From: Streptomyces caniscabiei
Lineage (GTDB): Bacteria; Actinomycetota; Actinomycetes; Streptomycetales; Streptomycetaceae
Direction: 5' to 3'
Length of the DNA stretch: 64,000 bases
Assembly (NCBI RefSeq): GCF_014930365.1
Contig: NZ_JABXWI010000002.1
Span: 496,001 to 560,000, forward strand
Shown: positions 1-9,433 of the stretch, one piece after another
How positions within the stretch are numbered: position 1 is the stretch's first letter
Layout of the letters: each line of letters starts with the position of its first letter
The notes under the pieces: model-generated
Seen by the model: the letters and a program-made list of their open reading frames with translations, nothing else
What the model was told of the DNA's origin: nothing
The model's database searches: none
Program-made: the position numbers and the translations under genes

Positions 1-72
1 ACCACCGTCGGCGAGGACGCCACCGGCTCGCATCGCCGGTGCCAGGCCGAAGGTCGCGTACTCGGCAGACAT
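1..72 (-). CDS. 5' end of an unidentified gene, cut by window edge
   Basis: Only the first 24 codons are present, read leftwards from an ATG at 70-72 and beginning MSAEYATFG. The frame stays open to the window edge. The start is divergent from the D-amino-acid oxidase gene, with 66 bp between them. Too little is visible to assign a family; the coding call rests on the open frame, Streptomyces-like codon use and the divergent layout. Confidence 0.5.
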   Translation of the reverse strand, partial: MSAEYATFGLAPAMRAGGVLADGG

Positions 73-138
73 GGTGTGAGTATCCCCACAAAGGCAGACT
101 TGTGAGCACTGCATGTCATATTCCGTTAACGTCCCTGG

Positions 139-1089
139 GTGACCAGTGAATCGAACAGTGATGTGATCGTGGTCGGTGGCGGAGTCGTCGGTCTTACGAC
201 CGCCGTCGTGCTGGCGGAGAGCGGCAGCCGGGTTCGGGTGTGGGCGCGGGAGCCCGGGGAGCGTGCGACGTCCGGCGTCGCGGGTGGACTGTGGTGGCCG
301 TATCGGATCGAACCGGAGGAGCGGGTCGGCGCGTGGGCGCTCGACAGCCTCGCCGTGTACGAGGAGTTGGCGGCCCGGCCGGACGAGACGGGCGTACGTA
401 TGGTCGAGGGCGTACATGGCGGGACGTCGCTGGACGGGCTCGGTGCGTGGGCCTCGCGCGTGGCCGGGCTGCGGGCGGCGACGGCCGGGGAGTACCCGGG
501 TGCCGGGCTGTGGGCGCGGCTGCCGCTGATCGACATGCCGGTCCAGCTGCGGTGGCTGCGCGAGCGGTTCGTCGCGGCGGGCGGTGCGGTGGAGGAGCGC
601 ACGGTGACCGACCTCGCGGCCGTCGACGCGCCCGTGGTCGTCAACTGCACGGGGCTGGGCGCCCGGGAGCTGGTGCCGGATCCCTCCGTACGGCCGGTGC
701 GGGGGCAGTTGGTCGTGGTGGAGAACCCGGGGATCGACACCTGGCTCACGTCGGTGGACCAGGAAGGGGCCAAGAGCACGTACTTCATGCCGCAGCCGGG
801 CGGGCTGATCCTGGGCGGTACGGCGGAGGAGGACGCCTGGTCCCTGACGCCGGACCCGGTGGTCGCGGACGAGATCGTGGCGCGGTGCGCGGCGCTCCGG
901 CCGGAGATCGCGGGGGCCCGGATCATCGGGCACCGGGTCGGGCTGCGGCCCGCGCGCCCGGCGGTCCGCCTGGAGCGGGAACTCCTGCCGGGCGGTAGGG
1001 CGTTGGTGCACAACTACGGGCACGGCGGGGCGGGGGTCACGGTGGCGTGGGGATGCGCGCGGGAGGCCGCTCGGCTCACCGCCGTGTGA
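139..1089 (+). CDS. FAD-dependent D-amino-acid oxidase
   Basis: This 316-residue protein should oxidatively deaminate D-amino acids to 2-oxo acids with ammonia and peroxide. The N-terminus carries a Rossmann dinucleotide motif (VIVVGGGVVGLTTA, about residues 9-22), followed by the SGVAGGLWWPY segment and, near the C-terminus, HNYGHGGAGVTVAWG, which is the DAO-family flavin-binding signature. Length matches microbial DAOs. The start is GTG with no convincing ribosome-binding site, so it may be leaderless or nearly so. It stands alone, divergent from the truncated gene at the left edge and convergent with the BCCT transporter. Family assignment is firm; the substrate is not visible. Confidence 0.9.
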   Translation: MTSESNSDVIVVGGGVVGLTTAVVLAESGSRVRVWAREPGERATSGVAGGLWWPYRIEPEERVGAWALDSLAVYEELAARPDETGVRMVEGVHGGTSLDGLGAWASRVAGLRAATAGEYPGAGLWARLPLIDMPVQLRWLRERFVAAGGAVEERTVTDLAAVDAPVVVNCTGLGARELVPDPSVRPVRGQLVVVENPGIDTWLTSVDQEGAKSTYFMPQPGGLILGGTAEEDAWSLTPDPVVADEIVARCAALRPEIAGARIIGHRVGLRPARPAVRLERELLPGGRALVHNYGHGGAGVTVAWGCAREAARLTAV

Positions 1090-1100
1090 GCGCGGCTGCG

Positions 1101-1193
1101 GGCCGACCGCCGTCCGGGCTCGGTTCCAGGCCGACCGCCGTCCGGGCGCGGCTCCGGGCAGGACGGGCGGTCGGGCGGTCGGGCGGTCGGGCG
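1101..1193. repeat. Short direct repeats between oxidase and BCCT genes
   Basis: A 19-bp unit, GGCCGACCGCCGTCCGGGC, occurs at 1101-1119 and again exactly at 1129-1147. It is followed by about 3.5 tandem copies of GGGCGGTC from 1165. The tract lies between two convergent genes. No function can be read from it; slippage-prone filler is the simplest view. Confidence 0.6.
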
Positions 1194-1207
1194 CGGGTCG
1201 TGGGGCC

Positions 1208-1235
1208 GGTCGCGCAGTTCCCCGCGCGCCCCTGA
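1208..1235 (+). repeat. Dispersed intergenic element, copy 1
   Basis: Reads GGTCGCGCAGTTCCCCGCG and then CGCCCCTGA, one of five copies of the same element in this window (others near 6526, 9248, 43040 and 56761). This copy has an extra GC in the middle. It lies in the intergenic tail downstream of the oxidase gene. Confidence 0.75.
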
Positions 1236-1267
1236 AGGGCGCCCGGCACGCCGGCCCCGGCGCGTGC

Positions 1268-2992
1268 CTACTCCGTGCGGTGGCCGATCGGGTCCCCCTC
1301 GATCTCTGTGCCCTGGCCGGGTCCGACCCGGATCTCGAACTCGCCGTCGTAGCGCTTGTGGCCCTCGATGACGGCGAGTTCGACCGCCTCGGAGGCCATC
1401 TCCTCTCGGACCATCACGGGGTCCCGGCGCAGGTCGCGCATCATCGCGACACACATGCCGATCATCACCAGGACGAACGGCGCGGCGGCCAGGATCGTGA
1501 GGTTCTGCAGGCCGGTCAGGGCGTCGCCCTGACCGCTGCCGACGAGGAGCATGATCGCGGCGACGGCCCCGGTGACGATGCCCCAGAACACGACGACGAA
1601 GCGGCCGGGTTCGAGGGCGCCCCGCTGGGAGAGCGTGCCCATGACGATGGACGCGGCGTCGGCGCCGGAGACGAAGAAGATGCCGACGAGGATCATCACG
1701 AGCAGGCTGGAGACCGTGGCGAGGGGGAACTCGTGCAGGACGGCGAAGAGCTGGCCCTCGGGCGTGGCCTCGTCACCGAGCCGGCCCTGCTCCTGGAGCT
1801 TCATCGCCGTGCCGCCGAAGACCGCGAACCAGATGAGGCTGACCGTGCTGGGCACGAGGATGACACCGCCGACGAACTGGCGGATGGTGCGACCCCGGCT
1901 GATCCGGGCGATGAACATGCCGACGAAGGGCGTCCAGGAGATCCACCACGCCCAGTAGAAGACGGTCCAGCTGCCGAGCCAGTCGGCGACGCCCTCGCCG
2001 CCGGAGGCCTCGGTGCGGCCCGCGAGCTGGGGCAGGTCGCCGAGGTAGGCGAAGACCGAGGTGGGCAGGAGGTCGAGGACGAGGATCGTCGGGCCCACGA
2101 CGAACACGAAGATCGCGAGCACCAGGGCCAGCACCATGTTGGTGTTGGACAGCCACTGGATGCCCTTCTCCACTCCGGAGACGGCGGAGGCGACGAAGGC
2201 CAGGGTCAGAACGGCGATGATGGCGACGAGCAGCCCCGTGCTCACCTTGTTCATCCAGCCCAGTTCGCGGAAGCCGGAACCGATCTGGAGGGCGCCGAGG
2301 CCGAGGGAGGCCGCCGAGCCGAAGATCGTGGCGATGATCGCCAGGATGTCGATGGCCCGGCCGGCGGTGCCGTTCGCGTGCTTCTCGCCGATCAGCGGGG
2401 TGAAGACGGCGCTGATGGTCTGGCGGCGCTGCTTGCGGAAGGTGCTGTAGGCGATGCCGAGGCCGACCACCGCGTAGATCGCCCAGGGGTGCAGCGTCCA
2501 GTGGAAGAGGGTGGTCGCCATCGCCGTCTCCATGCGTTCCCCGGAGCCCGTGGGACTCGTGCCCGGCGGGGGCGCGGAGTAGTGGGCGAGGGGCTCACTG
2601 ACGCCGTAGAACATCAGGCCGATGCCCATGCCGGCGCTGAACATCATGGCGACCCAGGAGACCGTGCGGAACTCGGGTTTCTCGCCCTCGACACCGAGGT
2701 GGATGCGGCCGTAGCGGCTGACCGCGAGCCACAGGGCGAAGACGACGAAGCAGGAGGCGGCCAGCATGAACGCCCAGCCACCGTTGTGGATCAGGCCGTT
2801 CAGCATCTTGCCGGAGACGGTTTCGAGCGCGTCGGTCCAGATGGCGCCCCAGAGCACGAAGGCCAGGGTGAGCGCCGCCGTCACACCGAACACGACGCGG
2901 TCCGTCCGGGGCCGCCCGCCGCCGGGGAGACCCGCCTCCGAACCTGGAAGCGCGCCTCCCCCGTGGTGGGTGGTGCGATGATCGTGCGTCAC
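1268..2992 (-). CDS. BCCT-family betaine/choline/carnitine transporter
   Basis: A 574-residue secondary transporter with about 12 membrane segments, likely taking up glycine betaine, choline or a similar trimethylammonium solute with sodium or protons. The glycine-rich stretch FSAGMGIGLMFYGVSEPL and the aromatic-box segment FHWTLHPWAIYA are diagnostic of the BCCT family. Another conserved stretch, WAWWISWTPFVGMFIARISR, precedes the second half. The start is GTG. The C-terminal tail is acidic and soluble, as in BetP-like carriers where it can sense osmotic stress. No partner genes are adjacent, so the exact solute cannot be stated. Confidence 0.93.
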   Translation of the reverse strand: MTHDHRTTHHGGGALPGSEAGLPGGGRPRTDRVVFGVTAALTLAFVLWGAIWTDALETVSGKMLNGLIHNGGWAFMLAASCFVVFALWLAVSRYGRIHLGVEGEKPEFRTVSWVAMMFSAGMGIGLMFYGVSEPLAHYSAPPPGTSPTGSGERMETAMATTLFHWTLHPWAIYAVVGLGIAYSTFRKQRRQTISAVFTPLIGEKHANGTAGRAIDILAIIATIFGSAASLGLGALQIGSGFRELGWMNKVSTGLLVAIIAVLTLAFVASAVSGVEKGIQWLSNTNMVLALVLAIFVFVVGPTILVLDLLPTSVFAYLGDLPQLAGRTEASGGEGVADWLGSWTVFYWAWWISWTPFVGMFIARISRGRTIRQFVGGVILVPSTVSLIWFAVFGGTAMKLQEQGRLGDEATPEGQLFAVLHEFPLATVSSLLVMILVGIFFVSGADAASIVMGTLSQRGALEPGRFVVVFWGIVTGAVAAIMLLVGSGQGDALTGLQNLTILAAAPFVLVMIGMCVAMMRDLRRDPVMVREEMASEAVELAVIEGHKRYDGEFEIRVGPGQGTEIEGDPIGHRTE

Positions 2993-3076
2993 AGGTGGAA
3001 CCTTTCCGCGAGTGGCTGGAACTGACCTTCTCCTGCCCAGGAACCCCTACCACATGTGACCTCGATCCTTTCTCGT

Positions 3077-4354
3077 TCAACAGGCGGTGTCGGGCACCCC
3101 CGCTGTCAGGCGGTACGGCGCCCGCTCGTCCAGCAGCAGCGGGACCAGCGCGCGCAGCGGCTGACGCAGCGGTACGAGGACGCCGTCGCCGTCACCGTCG
3201 CTTTCCGGCCGGACCCGGACGCCGTGCAGCGCCAGCTCGTCCGCCGACTCCGCGTACTGCTGTGCGGTGAGCCGGTAGCCGCAGGGCGGGTCCTGGATCA
3301 CCTCGGCGGGTTCGGCGGGGTCGTTGTCGGCGCCGCCGACGTACACCGGCCCTGTGTCGCGCAGGCCGGCGAGGCGCGCCGCGCCGGTCACCCGGTCGAC
3401 CTGCCGGCCGCGTTCGACGGCGAAGCCGAACAGGCCTTTGAGCGCGGCGAGTTGGGAGTTCACCCGGCGCAGGTTGTTGACCGTCTCCGGGGTGTCGGCC
3501 GTCAGGGGTTCCACCCGGCTCTCGATCAGCAGCCCGACGGAGTGCTTGATGCCGGACATGTTGCGCAGGATGCGTTCCTGACCGTCGCCGGCGACCTGGC
3601 GGATCGGGTCGCCGGTGACCGGGTCGGTCCAGATGCCGTAGGTGCCGGTGGAGTGGCCGGCGGCCCCGGCGGCGGGGCGGACGTGGTCGAGGGAGAGCTT
3701 GCGCGCCTCGTCGTGGACGGCCGGGTCGGTGTTGAGGTTGCGCGGCCAGAGGTCGAAGAGGTCCTTGTCGTAGTACTGCGGGGTGGCACCGTATTCGTGC
3801 AGGTCGTAGACGATGTCGGGCTTGCGGTCACGCAGGACGGCGGCGAGGGCCCGGGCCTCGGCGGTCCGCAGGGCGAGGTGGTCGCGGTTGATGTCGACGC
3901 CGTCGCCGTTGCCCCGGGTGTCGGCGGCCCGTCCGTCGGGGTTGGCGGTGGGGACGACGAGCACGGTGGTGGATCGCAGCAGCCGTTCGGTCCGAGCGTC
4001 CCTGGCGAAGGCGAGGTCGCGCAGGGTGGTGAGGCAGGCCTCGCGACCGGAGGGCTCGTCGCCGTGCTGACTGCAGATGAGCAGGACCGTGCGCGAGGTG
4101 GGCCGGGTGCCGATCCGGACGAGCTGGAGCGGGCGGCCCTGCGCGGTGGTGCCGATCCGGGTCGTCGACACCCGGTCGCTCCCCCGGTCGACGGCGGCCA
4201 GGAACGCCTGCTCCTCTGGCTGGCCGGTCCAGCGGGCGCCGCCCGACCGTTCGAAGCCCGTGCGCGGCGGGGCGGTGTCCGTGGCGTGCGCGGGCGTCGA
4301 CAGCAGGGGCACGGTGAGCGCCGTGGCGATCAGCGCCGCGATGCGGGCCCTCAT
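3077..4354 (-). CDS. Secreted M14-family zinc carboxypeptidase
   Basis: A 425-residue exported peptidase. It begins with a Sec signal peptide ending about AHAT (residue 25). Zinc-site residues are seen in [11 protein letters not shown] (HxxE) and later in YDLHEYG, and LLIESR is a plausible general-base glutamate region. Family knowledge says such enzymes remove C-terminal residues from peptides outside the cell. Its ATG overlaps the stop of the upstream S15 peptidase gene by 4 bp (ATGA), so the two are translationally coupled and likely act together on extracellular peptides. Specificity is unknown. Confidence 0.88.
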   Translation of the reverse strand: MRARIAALIATALTVPLLSTPAHATDTAPPRTGFERSGGARWTGQPEEQAFLAAVDRGSDRVSTTRIGTTAQGRPLQLVRIGTRPTSRTVLLICSQHGDEPSGREACLTTLRDLAFARDARTERLLRSTTVLVVPTANPDGRAADTRGNGDGVDINRDHLALRTAEARALAAVLRDRKPDIVYDLHEYGATPQYYDKDLFDLWPRNLNTDPAVHDEARKLSLDHVRPAAGAAGHSTGTYGIWTDPVTGDPIRQVAGDGQERILRNMSGIKHSVGLLIESRVEPLTADTPETVNNLRRVNSQLAALKGLFGFAVERGRQVDRVTGAARLAGLRDTGPVYVGGADNDPAEPAEVIQDPPCGYRLTAQQYAESADELALHGVRVRPESDGDGDGVLVPLRQPLRALVPLLLDERAPYRLTAGVPDTAC

Positions 4355-6315
4355 GCGCCACCGCCCGGGACGCGGGCGGCCCGGCTCGGGTCGCGTACGC
4401 CGTCGAGGACCGCGCCCTCAGGCCTGGCGGTGGCGCCCGAGGTGGCGTTCTCGAAGGCCGTGCGCCCGCCCACCAGCGGGACCTGGGCGGAGGTGCGCCC
4501 GAGGTCGATGGTCAGGGTGGGCGTGCTCGACGGCGGGTCGATGAGGTCCTCGTCGGTGCCCGCGATGATCAGCGCGAGGCGGTGTCCCGCCGGGACGACG
4601 TGATCGCTCGCGTGCAGGTCGAGGGTGATCGTGTACGGGGTGCCGGGGGTGAGCGGGGTTCCCGTGGCGGAGGAGTGGTTGCCGAGGTCGGCCCAGCCGC
4701 GGCTGAAGATCGTGTAGTCGACGTCGGCGGTCCTGGCCTTCGTCTCACGGAAGCAGGAACTGTCACCGGTGGTGCTCGGGCCCCAGCAGGTGCGCTCGGT
4801 GAGGGTGGTGATGCCCTCGCCGGCGGCGGCGTAGTCGCGGATGGTGTCCGGGCCGAGGTCCACGATGACCGCCGAGAGATGGGCGGTGGAGGTGGTGGGC
4901 GTGGCCGTGACGGTCACCCGGGAGGAGCCGGACAGGCGCACGTCCCTGGTGAGGGGCGCGGTGACGAAGCCCGCCTTCTCCGGGGTGGACCGGTCGACGT
5001 GGGCGGCCCAGTCGGTCTCGTTCAGCGCGGGGTCGTCGGTGAAGGTCTCGGTGCCGGACCGCTTGCGCAGACCGAGGGCGCCGACGCCGGGCGCGTCGCC
5101 CTCGGCCGGTCGGAGAGTCGTGACCCTGGTGCCGCGCGGCGGCCAGACCGTCGACGTCTCCCACTGGTCCGGGTGGCGTTCGATGTCGGCCATCGGCTCG
5201 TCGTCGATGCCGTTGTCGTAGCCGAGGAGTTCGTGGTCGAACCAGCGGTGCAGGGTGTCGACCCAGGCGGCGCGGCGGAAGTCGAAGGGGTCGACGTGGC
5301 CGACCTCGGAGAGCCAGATCTTGCGCTGGACGCCGTGCTTCGCGAGCGCGTCCCACCACTGGCCGAAGTGCTTGGCGCGGACGTTGAGGTCCTGCTGACC
5401 GTGGACGACGAAGACGCTGGCGTCGATCTTCCGCACGTCCTTGACGTAGTCGCGCTGCGTCCACAGGGGTGTCCAGTCCCCGGTGCGCGGGGCGCCGTCG
5501 ACGAGTTCCCGCTGGACGTGGCCGCACTTGGCGCGGGCGTCGGGGCTCTCGACGTAGTCGGACAGCCATTCGGGGCCCGAGTTGTAGAGGGGGGCGCCCT
5601 CGGCGAAGTAGTAGTCGTACCAGGAGGAGATCGCGCCGATCGGGACGATGGTCTCCAGGCCCTCGACTCCGGTGGCGGCCACGCCGTTGGCGATCGTGCC
5701 GTCGTAGCTCTTGCCGATCATGCCGGTCCTGCCGTTGGTCCAGCCGGCCCGGGCCTTCGTGGTGCCCGTGCGGGTGGTGTAGGCCCGGCCCCGGCCGTTG
5801 AGCCAGTCGACGACGGCCTTGGCGGACTGGATGTCGGAGCGCCCGCCGACGTCCACACAGCCGTCGGAGCGGTTGGTTCCCGCGAGGTCGACGGCGACGA
5901 ACGCGTAGCCGCGGGGCACGAAGTAGTTGTCGTAGAACAGCGGCATCTGGACGACGTTCCCGTTCGCGTCGTACGTCTTGCGCTGGCTCTCGTTGCCGCG
6001 ACCACAGCAGGAGTAGTACGGGCTGGCGTCCATGATCACCGGGACTTCGCGGCCCCGCGCGGCGGGTTCACTCGGGCGGACGATGTCGACGGCCACCCGG
6101 TCCGGCTTCCCGTCGCGGTCGCCGTCGAGCCCGGTGTCCACCCAGACGGATTCGCGGACGGCGTCGTCGTACGAGTAGACCGGCTGGCTCTTGCGGGGCG
6201 TGGGGGTGCCGGCGGCGGCCGGGGTGAGGAACGTGGCCGTGAGGGCGGCGGCCGCGGCTGTCGTCGCGAGCGTTCTCCAGGTCGTGAGGCGTGTGCGTCG
6301 CACAGGTATCGGCAT
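4351..6315 (-). CDS. Secreted Xaa-Pro dipeptidyl-peptidase (S15/CocE family)
   Basis: A 654-residue exported serine hydrolase. After a signal peptide (about residues 1-36, with twin basic residues RRTRL) comes the alpha/beta-hydrolase domain, with nucleophile motif [11 protein letters not shown], acid in VVHGQQDLN and histidine in EVGHVDPF. The C-terminal jelly-roll domain (about 430-630) is typical of X-Pro dipeptidyl peptidases and CocE-type hydrolases. It is first in a two-gene unit with the M14 carboxypeptidase. S15 enzymes release X-Pro dipeptides, so the pair could trim proline-rich peptides from both ends; that pairing of roles is inference. Confidence 0.9.
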   Translation of the reverse strand: MPIPVRRTRLTTWRTLATTAAAAALTATFLTPAAAGTPTPRKSQPVYSYDDAVRESVWVDTGLDGDRDGKPDRVAVDIVRPSEPAARGREVPVIMDASPYYSCCGRGNESQRKTYDANGNVVQMPLFYDNYFVPRGYAFVAVDLAGTNRSDGCVDVGGRSDIQSAKAVVDWLNGRGRAYTTRTGTTKARAGWTNGRTGMIGKSYDGTIANGVAATGVEGLETIVPIGAISSWYDYYFAEGAPLYNSGPEWLSDYVESPDARAKCGHVQRELVDGAPRTGDWTPLWTQRDYVKDVRKIDASVFVVHGQQDLNVRAKHFGQWWDALAKHGVQRKIWLSEVGHVDPFDFRRAAWVDTLHRWFDHELLGYDNGIDDEPMADIERHPDQWETSTVWPPRGTRVTTLRPAEGDAPGVGALGLRKRSGTETFTDDPALNETDWAAHVDRSTPEKAGFVTAPLTRDVRLSGSSRVTVTATPTTSTAHLSAVIVDLGPDTIRDYAAAGEGITTLTERTCWGPSTTGDSSCFRETKARTADVDYTIFSRGWADLGNHSSATGTPLTPGTPYTITLDLHASDHVVPAGHRLALIIAGTDEDLIDPPSSTPTLTIDLGRTSAQVPLVGGRTAFENATSGATARPEGAVLDGVRDPSRAARVPGGGA

Positions 6316-6436
6316 GCGCGGACGGTACTGCGGTCAACTCCCGTGCGACAGAGGGACTTTCGGGGACGCGCGGGACTTCGGCCATGGTGTGGCCGGAAAG
6401 GAGCGTGGGGCCGCTGAGGCGGTGGTGAGCGGGAGC

Positions 6437-6472
6437 ATGGGCATGGGCATGGGCGCGGGCATGGGCACGGGC
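6437..6472 (+). repeat. Six-unit hexanucleotide tract (ATGGGC type)
   Basis: Six consecutive hexamers, four ATGGGC with one GCGGGC and one ACGGGC. In one frame the tract would encode a Gly-Met peptide from a GTG at 6425 to a TAA at 6476-6478 (17 residues). A weak GAGG lies six bases before that GTG. It sits upstream of the S15 peptidase start; coding is possible but unproven. Confidence 0.55.
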
Positions 6473-6525
6473 AACTAAGAGCTCGGGGGGTGCGGACGGG
6501 GCTTGGCTGCGGGTTCGTCGTGGCT

Positions 6526-6550
6526 TGTCGCGCAGTTCCCCGCGCCCCTG
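6526..6550 (+). repeat. Dispersed intergenic element, copy 2
   Basis: Reads TGTCGCGCAGTTCCCCGCG followed by CCCCTG. It is the same element as the copies near 1208, 9248, 43040 and 56761. Here its 3' half forms the outer arm of the terminator hairpin next to it. Confidence 0.75.
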
Positions 6551-6583
6551 GAGGGTGGGCTTCGCCCCCTCTTCAGGGGCGCG
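6541..6583 (-). terminator. Hairpin terminator of the atpF-like gene
   Basis: CGCGCCCCTG (6541-6550) pairs perfectly with CAGGGGCGCG (6574-6583), and GAGGG pairs with CCCTC inside it, giving a 15-bp stem with a small bulge. It overlaps the last codons and stop of the ATP-synthase-b-like gene. No U-tract follows, which is usual in Streptomyces. Confidence 0.65.
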
Positions 6584-7049
6584 GGTGGACCTTTGCCTCG
6601 ATCTGTTCCCCGATGATTCTGCTCGCCAGGTCCGAGGCCAATTCCGCCACGTGGGCGCGGAGTTCGGCCTCGGCCGTGGCGCGGTCCTCGGTCAGGCGGG
6701 TGTGGCCGGTGGCGAGGAGGGCGGTGTACTCGCGTCGGCCGTCGGCGCGGGCCTCGGCGATCAGGGCCGCGCCCTCCTCGTGGGCACGCTGTCGGATGCG
6801 CGCGGCCTCGTGCCGGGCGTCGGCGAGGGCCGCCGCCACCTCCTCCCGCTTGATGCGGGCCTGCTCCCGCAGGGCTTCGGCCTCCGCCTCGGTGCCCTTC
6901 GTCGCGGCCTCCCGTGCGTCCAGGGCGCGCTGGATCCGGGGCACGAACCGGACGAAGAAGAGGAACACGAGCGCGAACAGGACCGCCGCGACGACGAGTT
7001 CCGCGACGGCGGGGTTCAACGGGCCGATGTCCATCGGGAGGAGATCCAT
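6573..7049 (-). CDS. Orphan F-type ATP synthase subunit b-like protein
   Basis: A 158-residue protein with one N-terminal membrane helix (about 17-33, VAELVVAAVLFALVFLFFV) and a long charged helix rich in Ala, Arg and Glu. The block EARHEAARIRQRAHEEGAAL-like (here DARHEAARIRQRAHEEG) and the C-terminal LASDLASRIIGEQIE closely resemble the b subunit (AtpF) of actinobacterial ATP synthase. No other atp gene is nearby, so it is a paralogue outside the atp operon. It follows the macrodomain gene by 51 bp on the same strand. Whether it can enter ATP synthase or serves another membrane role is unknown. Confidence 0.8.
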   Translation of the reverse strand: MDLLPMDIGPLNPAVAELVVAAVLFALVFLFFVRFVPRIQRALDAREAATKGTEAEAEALREQARIKREEVAAALADARHEAARIRQRAHEEGAALIAEARADGRREYTALLATGHTRLTEDRATAEAELRAHVAELASDLASRIIGEQIEAKVHPRP

Positions 7050-7100
7050 ACCGGTGCCCTACCCGTTCGCCCGCGTGCGGTACCGCACCGCGTCCCGGGA

Positions 7101-7580
7101 TCAGTCCCCGTGGTCGTACACCGTCACCGCTGTCCCGCGCCGGACCAGCCGGTCGACGATCAGGGGCTCGACCCGGGACCACTTGCCGCCCGCCAGTCCG
7201 CAGCCGATGCGGGGCATGTGGACCGACGCGTCCAGCTCCAGGGCCTTGTCGGCGAGCAGCCCGAGGGCCGTGTCGATGGCCTCGTACCGCACGGGCACCC
7301 CCTTGCTTCCGGTGCGGATGCCGCGCTGGCCTATCAGGTTGGCGACCCAGGTGTAGGGGCCGACCTGGACGAACTGAGCGGCGCCGAGTCCGAAGTCGTT
7401 GGTCGCGCGGTCGCGGTGCCAGGCCCGGTAGGCGGCCTCCGGCTCCGGCCAGCGGCGGGACACGGCGAGGACGAAGCCCTTGCCCCAGCCGCCCAGGTCG
7501 TTGCAGACATGGGCGATGACCTTGACGCCCTTGCCCAGCGGCACGGTCGCGTCGCCCCGGACGTATGTGATCCCCGACAT
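7101..7580 (-). CDS. Macrodomain protein (ADP-ribose-binding, Poa1p/TARG1-like)
   Basis: A 159-residue single-domain protein starting MSGITYVRGDAT. The start was placed at the ATG 7578-7580 because the fold begins there; the longer open frame upstream runs through the MerR gene region. It shows the macrodomain ADP-ribose-binding features GDAT, IAHVCNDLGGWGKGF and PRIGCGLAGGKWSRVEPLI. The last segment resembles Poa1p/TARG1/DarG-type macrodomains that hydrolyse ADP-ribose-1''-phosphate or remove ADP-ribose from glutamate or DNA. Which reaction applies cannot be read. No DarT-like toxin is adjacent. It is divergent from the MerR gene and leads into the atpF-like gene. Confidence 0.85.
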   Translation of the reverse strand: MSGITYVRGDATVPLGKGVKVIAHVCNDLGGWGKGFVLAVSRRWPEPEAAYRAWHRDRATNDFGLGAAQFVQVGPYTWVANLIGQRGIRTGSKGVPVRYEAIDTALGLLADKALELDASVHMPRIGCGLAGGKWSRVEPLIVDRLVRRGTAVTVYDHGD

Positions 7581-7628
7581 GACGCCACCGTACGGGGCGG
7601 TACTGACAGTCGGTGTCGGCCGAGGTGT

Positions 7629-7660
7629 CACAGCAGTGGTGGGACAGCGATACTGCTGTG
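7629..7660. promoter_or_regulatory. Inverted repeat in the macro/merR divergent region
   Basis: CACAGCAG (7629-7636) and CTGCTGTG (7653-7660) are perfect inverted 8-bp arms separated by 16 bp, ending one base before the MerR-family ATG. Position suggests autoregulation, with the 82-bp region shared by both divergent genes. The protein-DNA link is inference. Confidence 0.5.
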
Positions 7661-7661
7661 C

Positions 7662-8411
<750 letters not shown>

Positions 8412-8447
8412 ACCACGCCTCCCGTCGGCGCGGCGGACGGACCTGCG

Positions 8448-9209
8448 TCACCGCACGGCGCGGTCCAGGTGGGCGATGACGGCGGGCACGTCGTCGCTCT
8501 CGGTGCTCCGGATCAGCTGGAGGGCCGGGCGGACGAGGCCGCCGGGGCGGGCGATCAGCCGGGCGAGGACAGCGGCCCGGATGTCGAGGCGCTCGACGGT
8601 GGCCGCGCGTTCCCCCTCGCTCTGGCCGGCGAGCAGCACCGCGTTGAACCAGGCCTCCTCCCTCGACCGCCGGACGCTGAAGTCGAGGATCCGCTCGTCG
8701 GTGCGGGCCCCCACCTGGTCCAGCAGTGACATCAGGGGCGACAGGGCGCCGAGCGAGTCCTGCACGGAGAGCACGACCCGACCGAGGATGTCGTTGATCA
8801 ACAGGAAGTCGCGCCGCAGGGCGTGGATGTCCTCGCCGGGGCACGTCCGCGCGGCGGCGACGGCCAGGTCCAGGTTGATGTGCGCGTTCACGCCGAGCAG
8901 CAGGTGCTGGACGATGACGGTGCCGGTGTCGTCGAGCAGCCCGAACGTCTCGCGCCAGCAGCGCGGCCCGCTCCGGTCCCGGCGCCAGGCGTCATACGCC
9001 TCGAAGTAGCGGTTGCCGAAGAGGGTGTCGAAGCGGTCCATCCGGGCGCCGTCGTCGAACAGCCCCTCGTGGATGGCCCTGCGGACCTCGACGGTCACCT
9101 GTCGGTACAGCGCCGCGAAATACCCCACCCGGTCACCGCCACGCCGCGCCTCCCGCACGACCCCGGCGAGCCCGTCCACCACCTCGTCGATGTTCCCGGC
9201 CACCACCAT
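8448..9209 (-). CDS. DUF5995 family protein
   Basis: A 253-residue soluble protein matching what I recall as the DUF5995 family of actinobacteria. The central segment LLLGVNAHINLDLAVAAARTC with the preceding FEAYDAWRRD and later DFLLINDILGRV is the family core; the histidine and aspartates there are conserved but no reaction is established. The start MVVAGNIDEV is preceded by a purine-rich GGGAGGGA site. It is convergent with merR. A repeat-rich intergenic region lies upstream. Function unknown. Confidence 0.75.
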   Translation of the reverse strand: MVVAGNIDEVVDGLAGVVREARRGGDRVGYFAALYRQVTVEVRRAIHEGLFDDGARMDRFDTLFGNRYFEAYDAWRRDRSGPRCWRETFGLLDDTGTVIVQHLLLGVNAHINLDLAVAAARTCPGEDIHALRRDFLLINDILGRVVLSVQDSLGALSPLMSLLDQVGARTDERILDFSVRRSREEAWFNAVLLAGQSEGERAATVERLDIRAAVLARLIARPGGLVRPALQLIRSTESDDVPAVIAHLDRAVR

Positions 9210-9247
9210 GCCCGACTCCCTCCCCTGGCCTACGAACCCGCGCCCCG

Positions 9248-9271
9248 TCAGGGGCGCGGGGAACTGCGCGA
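9248..9271 (-). repeat. Dispersed intergenic element, copy 3
   Basis: TCAGGGGCGCGGGGAACTGC followed by GCGA, the inverse orientation of copies 1 and 2. Just left of it CGCCCC (9241-9246) can pair with GGGGCG, so the element carries a small hairpin at one end. Confidence 0.75.
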
Positions 9272-9347
9272 GAAGCCCCACCCGCCCGCAGACAAAGAAC
9301 GCACCGGGAAATGGGGGTCGAAGGGGCGCAGCCCCTGGATGGGGGCA

Positions 9348-9381
9348 CCTCCCGCTCGAGCGAAGCCGAGAGTGGGGGAGG
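9348..9381. repeat. Hairpin-forming intergenic element
   Basis: CCTCCCGCTC and GAGAGTGGGGGAGG face each other around a short loop (GAGCGAAGCC). The sequence looks like a second dispersed Streptomyces element seen between genes. It may also end transcription of the FadB-like operon, which finishes at 9434 on the minus strand. Confidence 0.5.
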
Positions 9382-9433
9382 GACGGGTAGGGGCGGCGGG
9401 GGGCGAGAAAACCCCGAGCCGCCCCACGCAACC

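Noticed and set aside
1280..3025. Long open frame opposite the BCCT gene (and similar ones opposite the FadB, MHS and DUF1080 genes)
   Set aside because: Composition is a run of Asp, Glu, Gly and Arg typical of GC-rich antisense frames; the other strand holds recognised proteins with motifs.
6425..6478. 17-residue Gly-Met peptide gene
   Set aside because: Only a weak ribosome-binding site and a microsatellite origin; no independent support, so it was listed only as a repeat.
7101..7580. Macrodomain as the antitoxin half of a DarTG pair
   Set aside because: No DarT-like ADP-ribosyltransferase gene lies next to it; neighbours are an ATP-synthase-b-like gene and a MerR gene.
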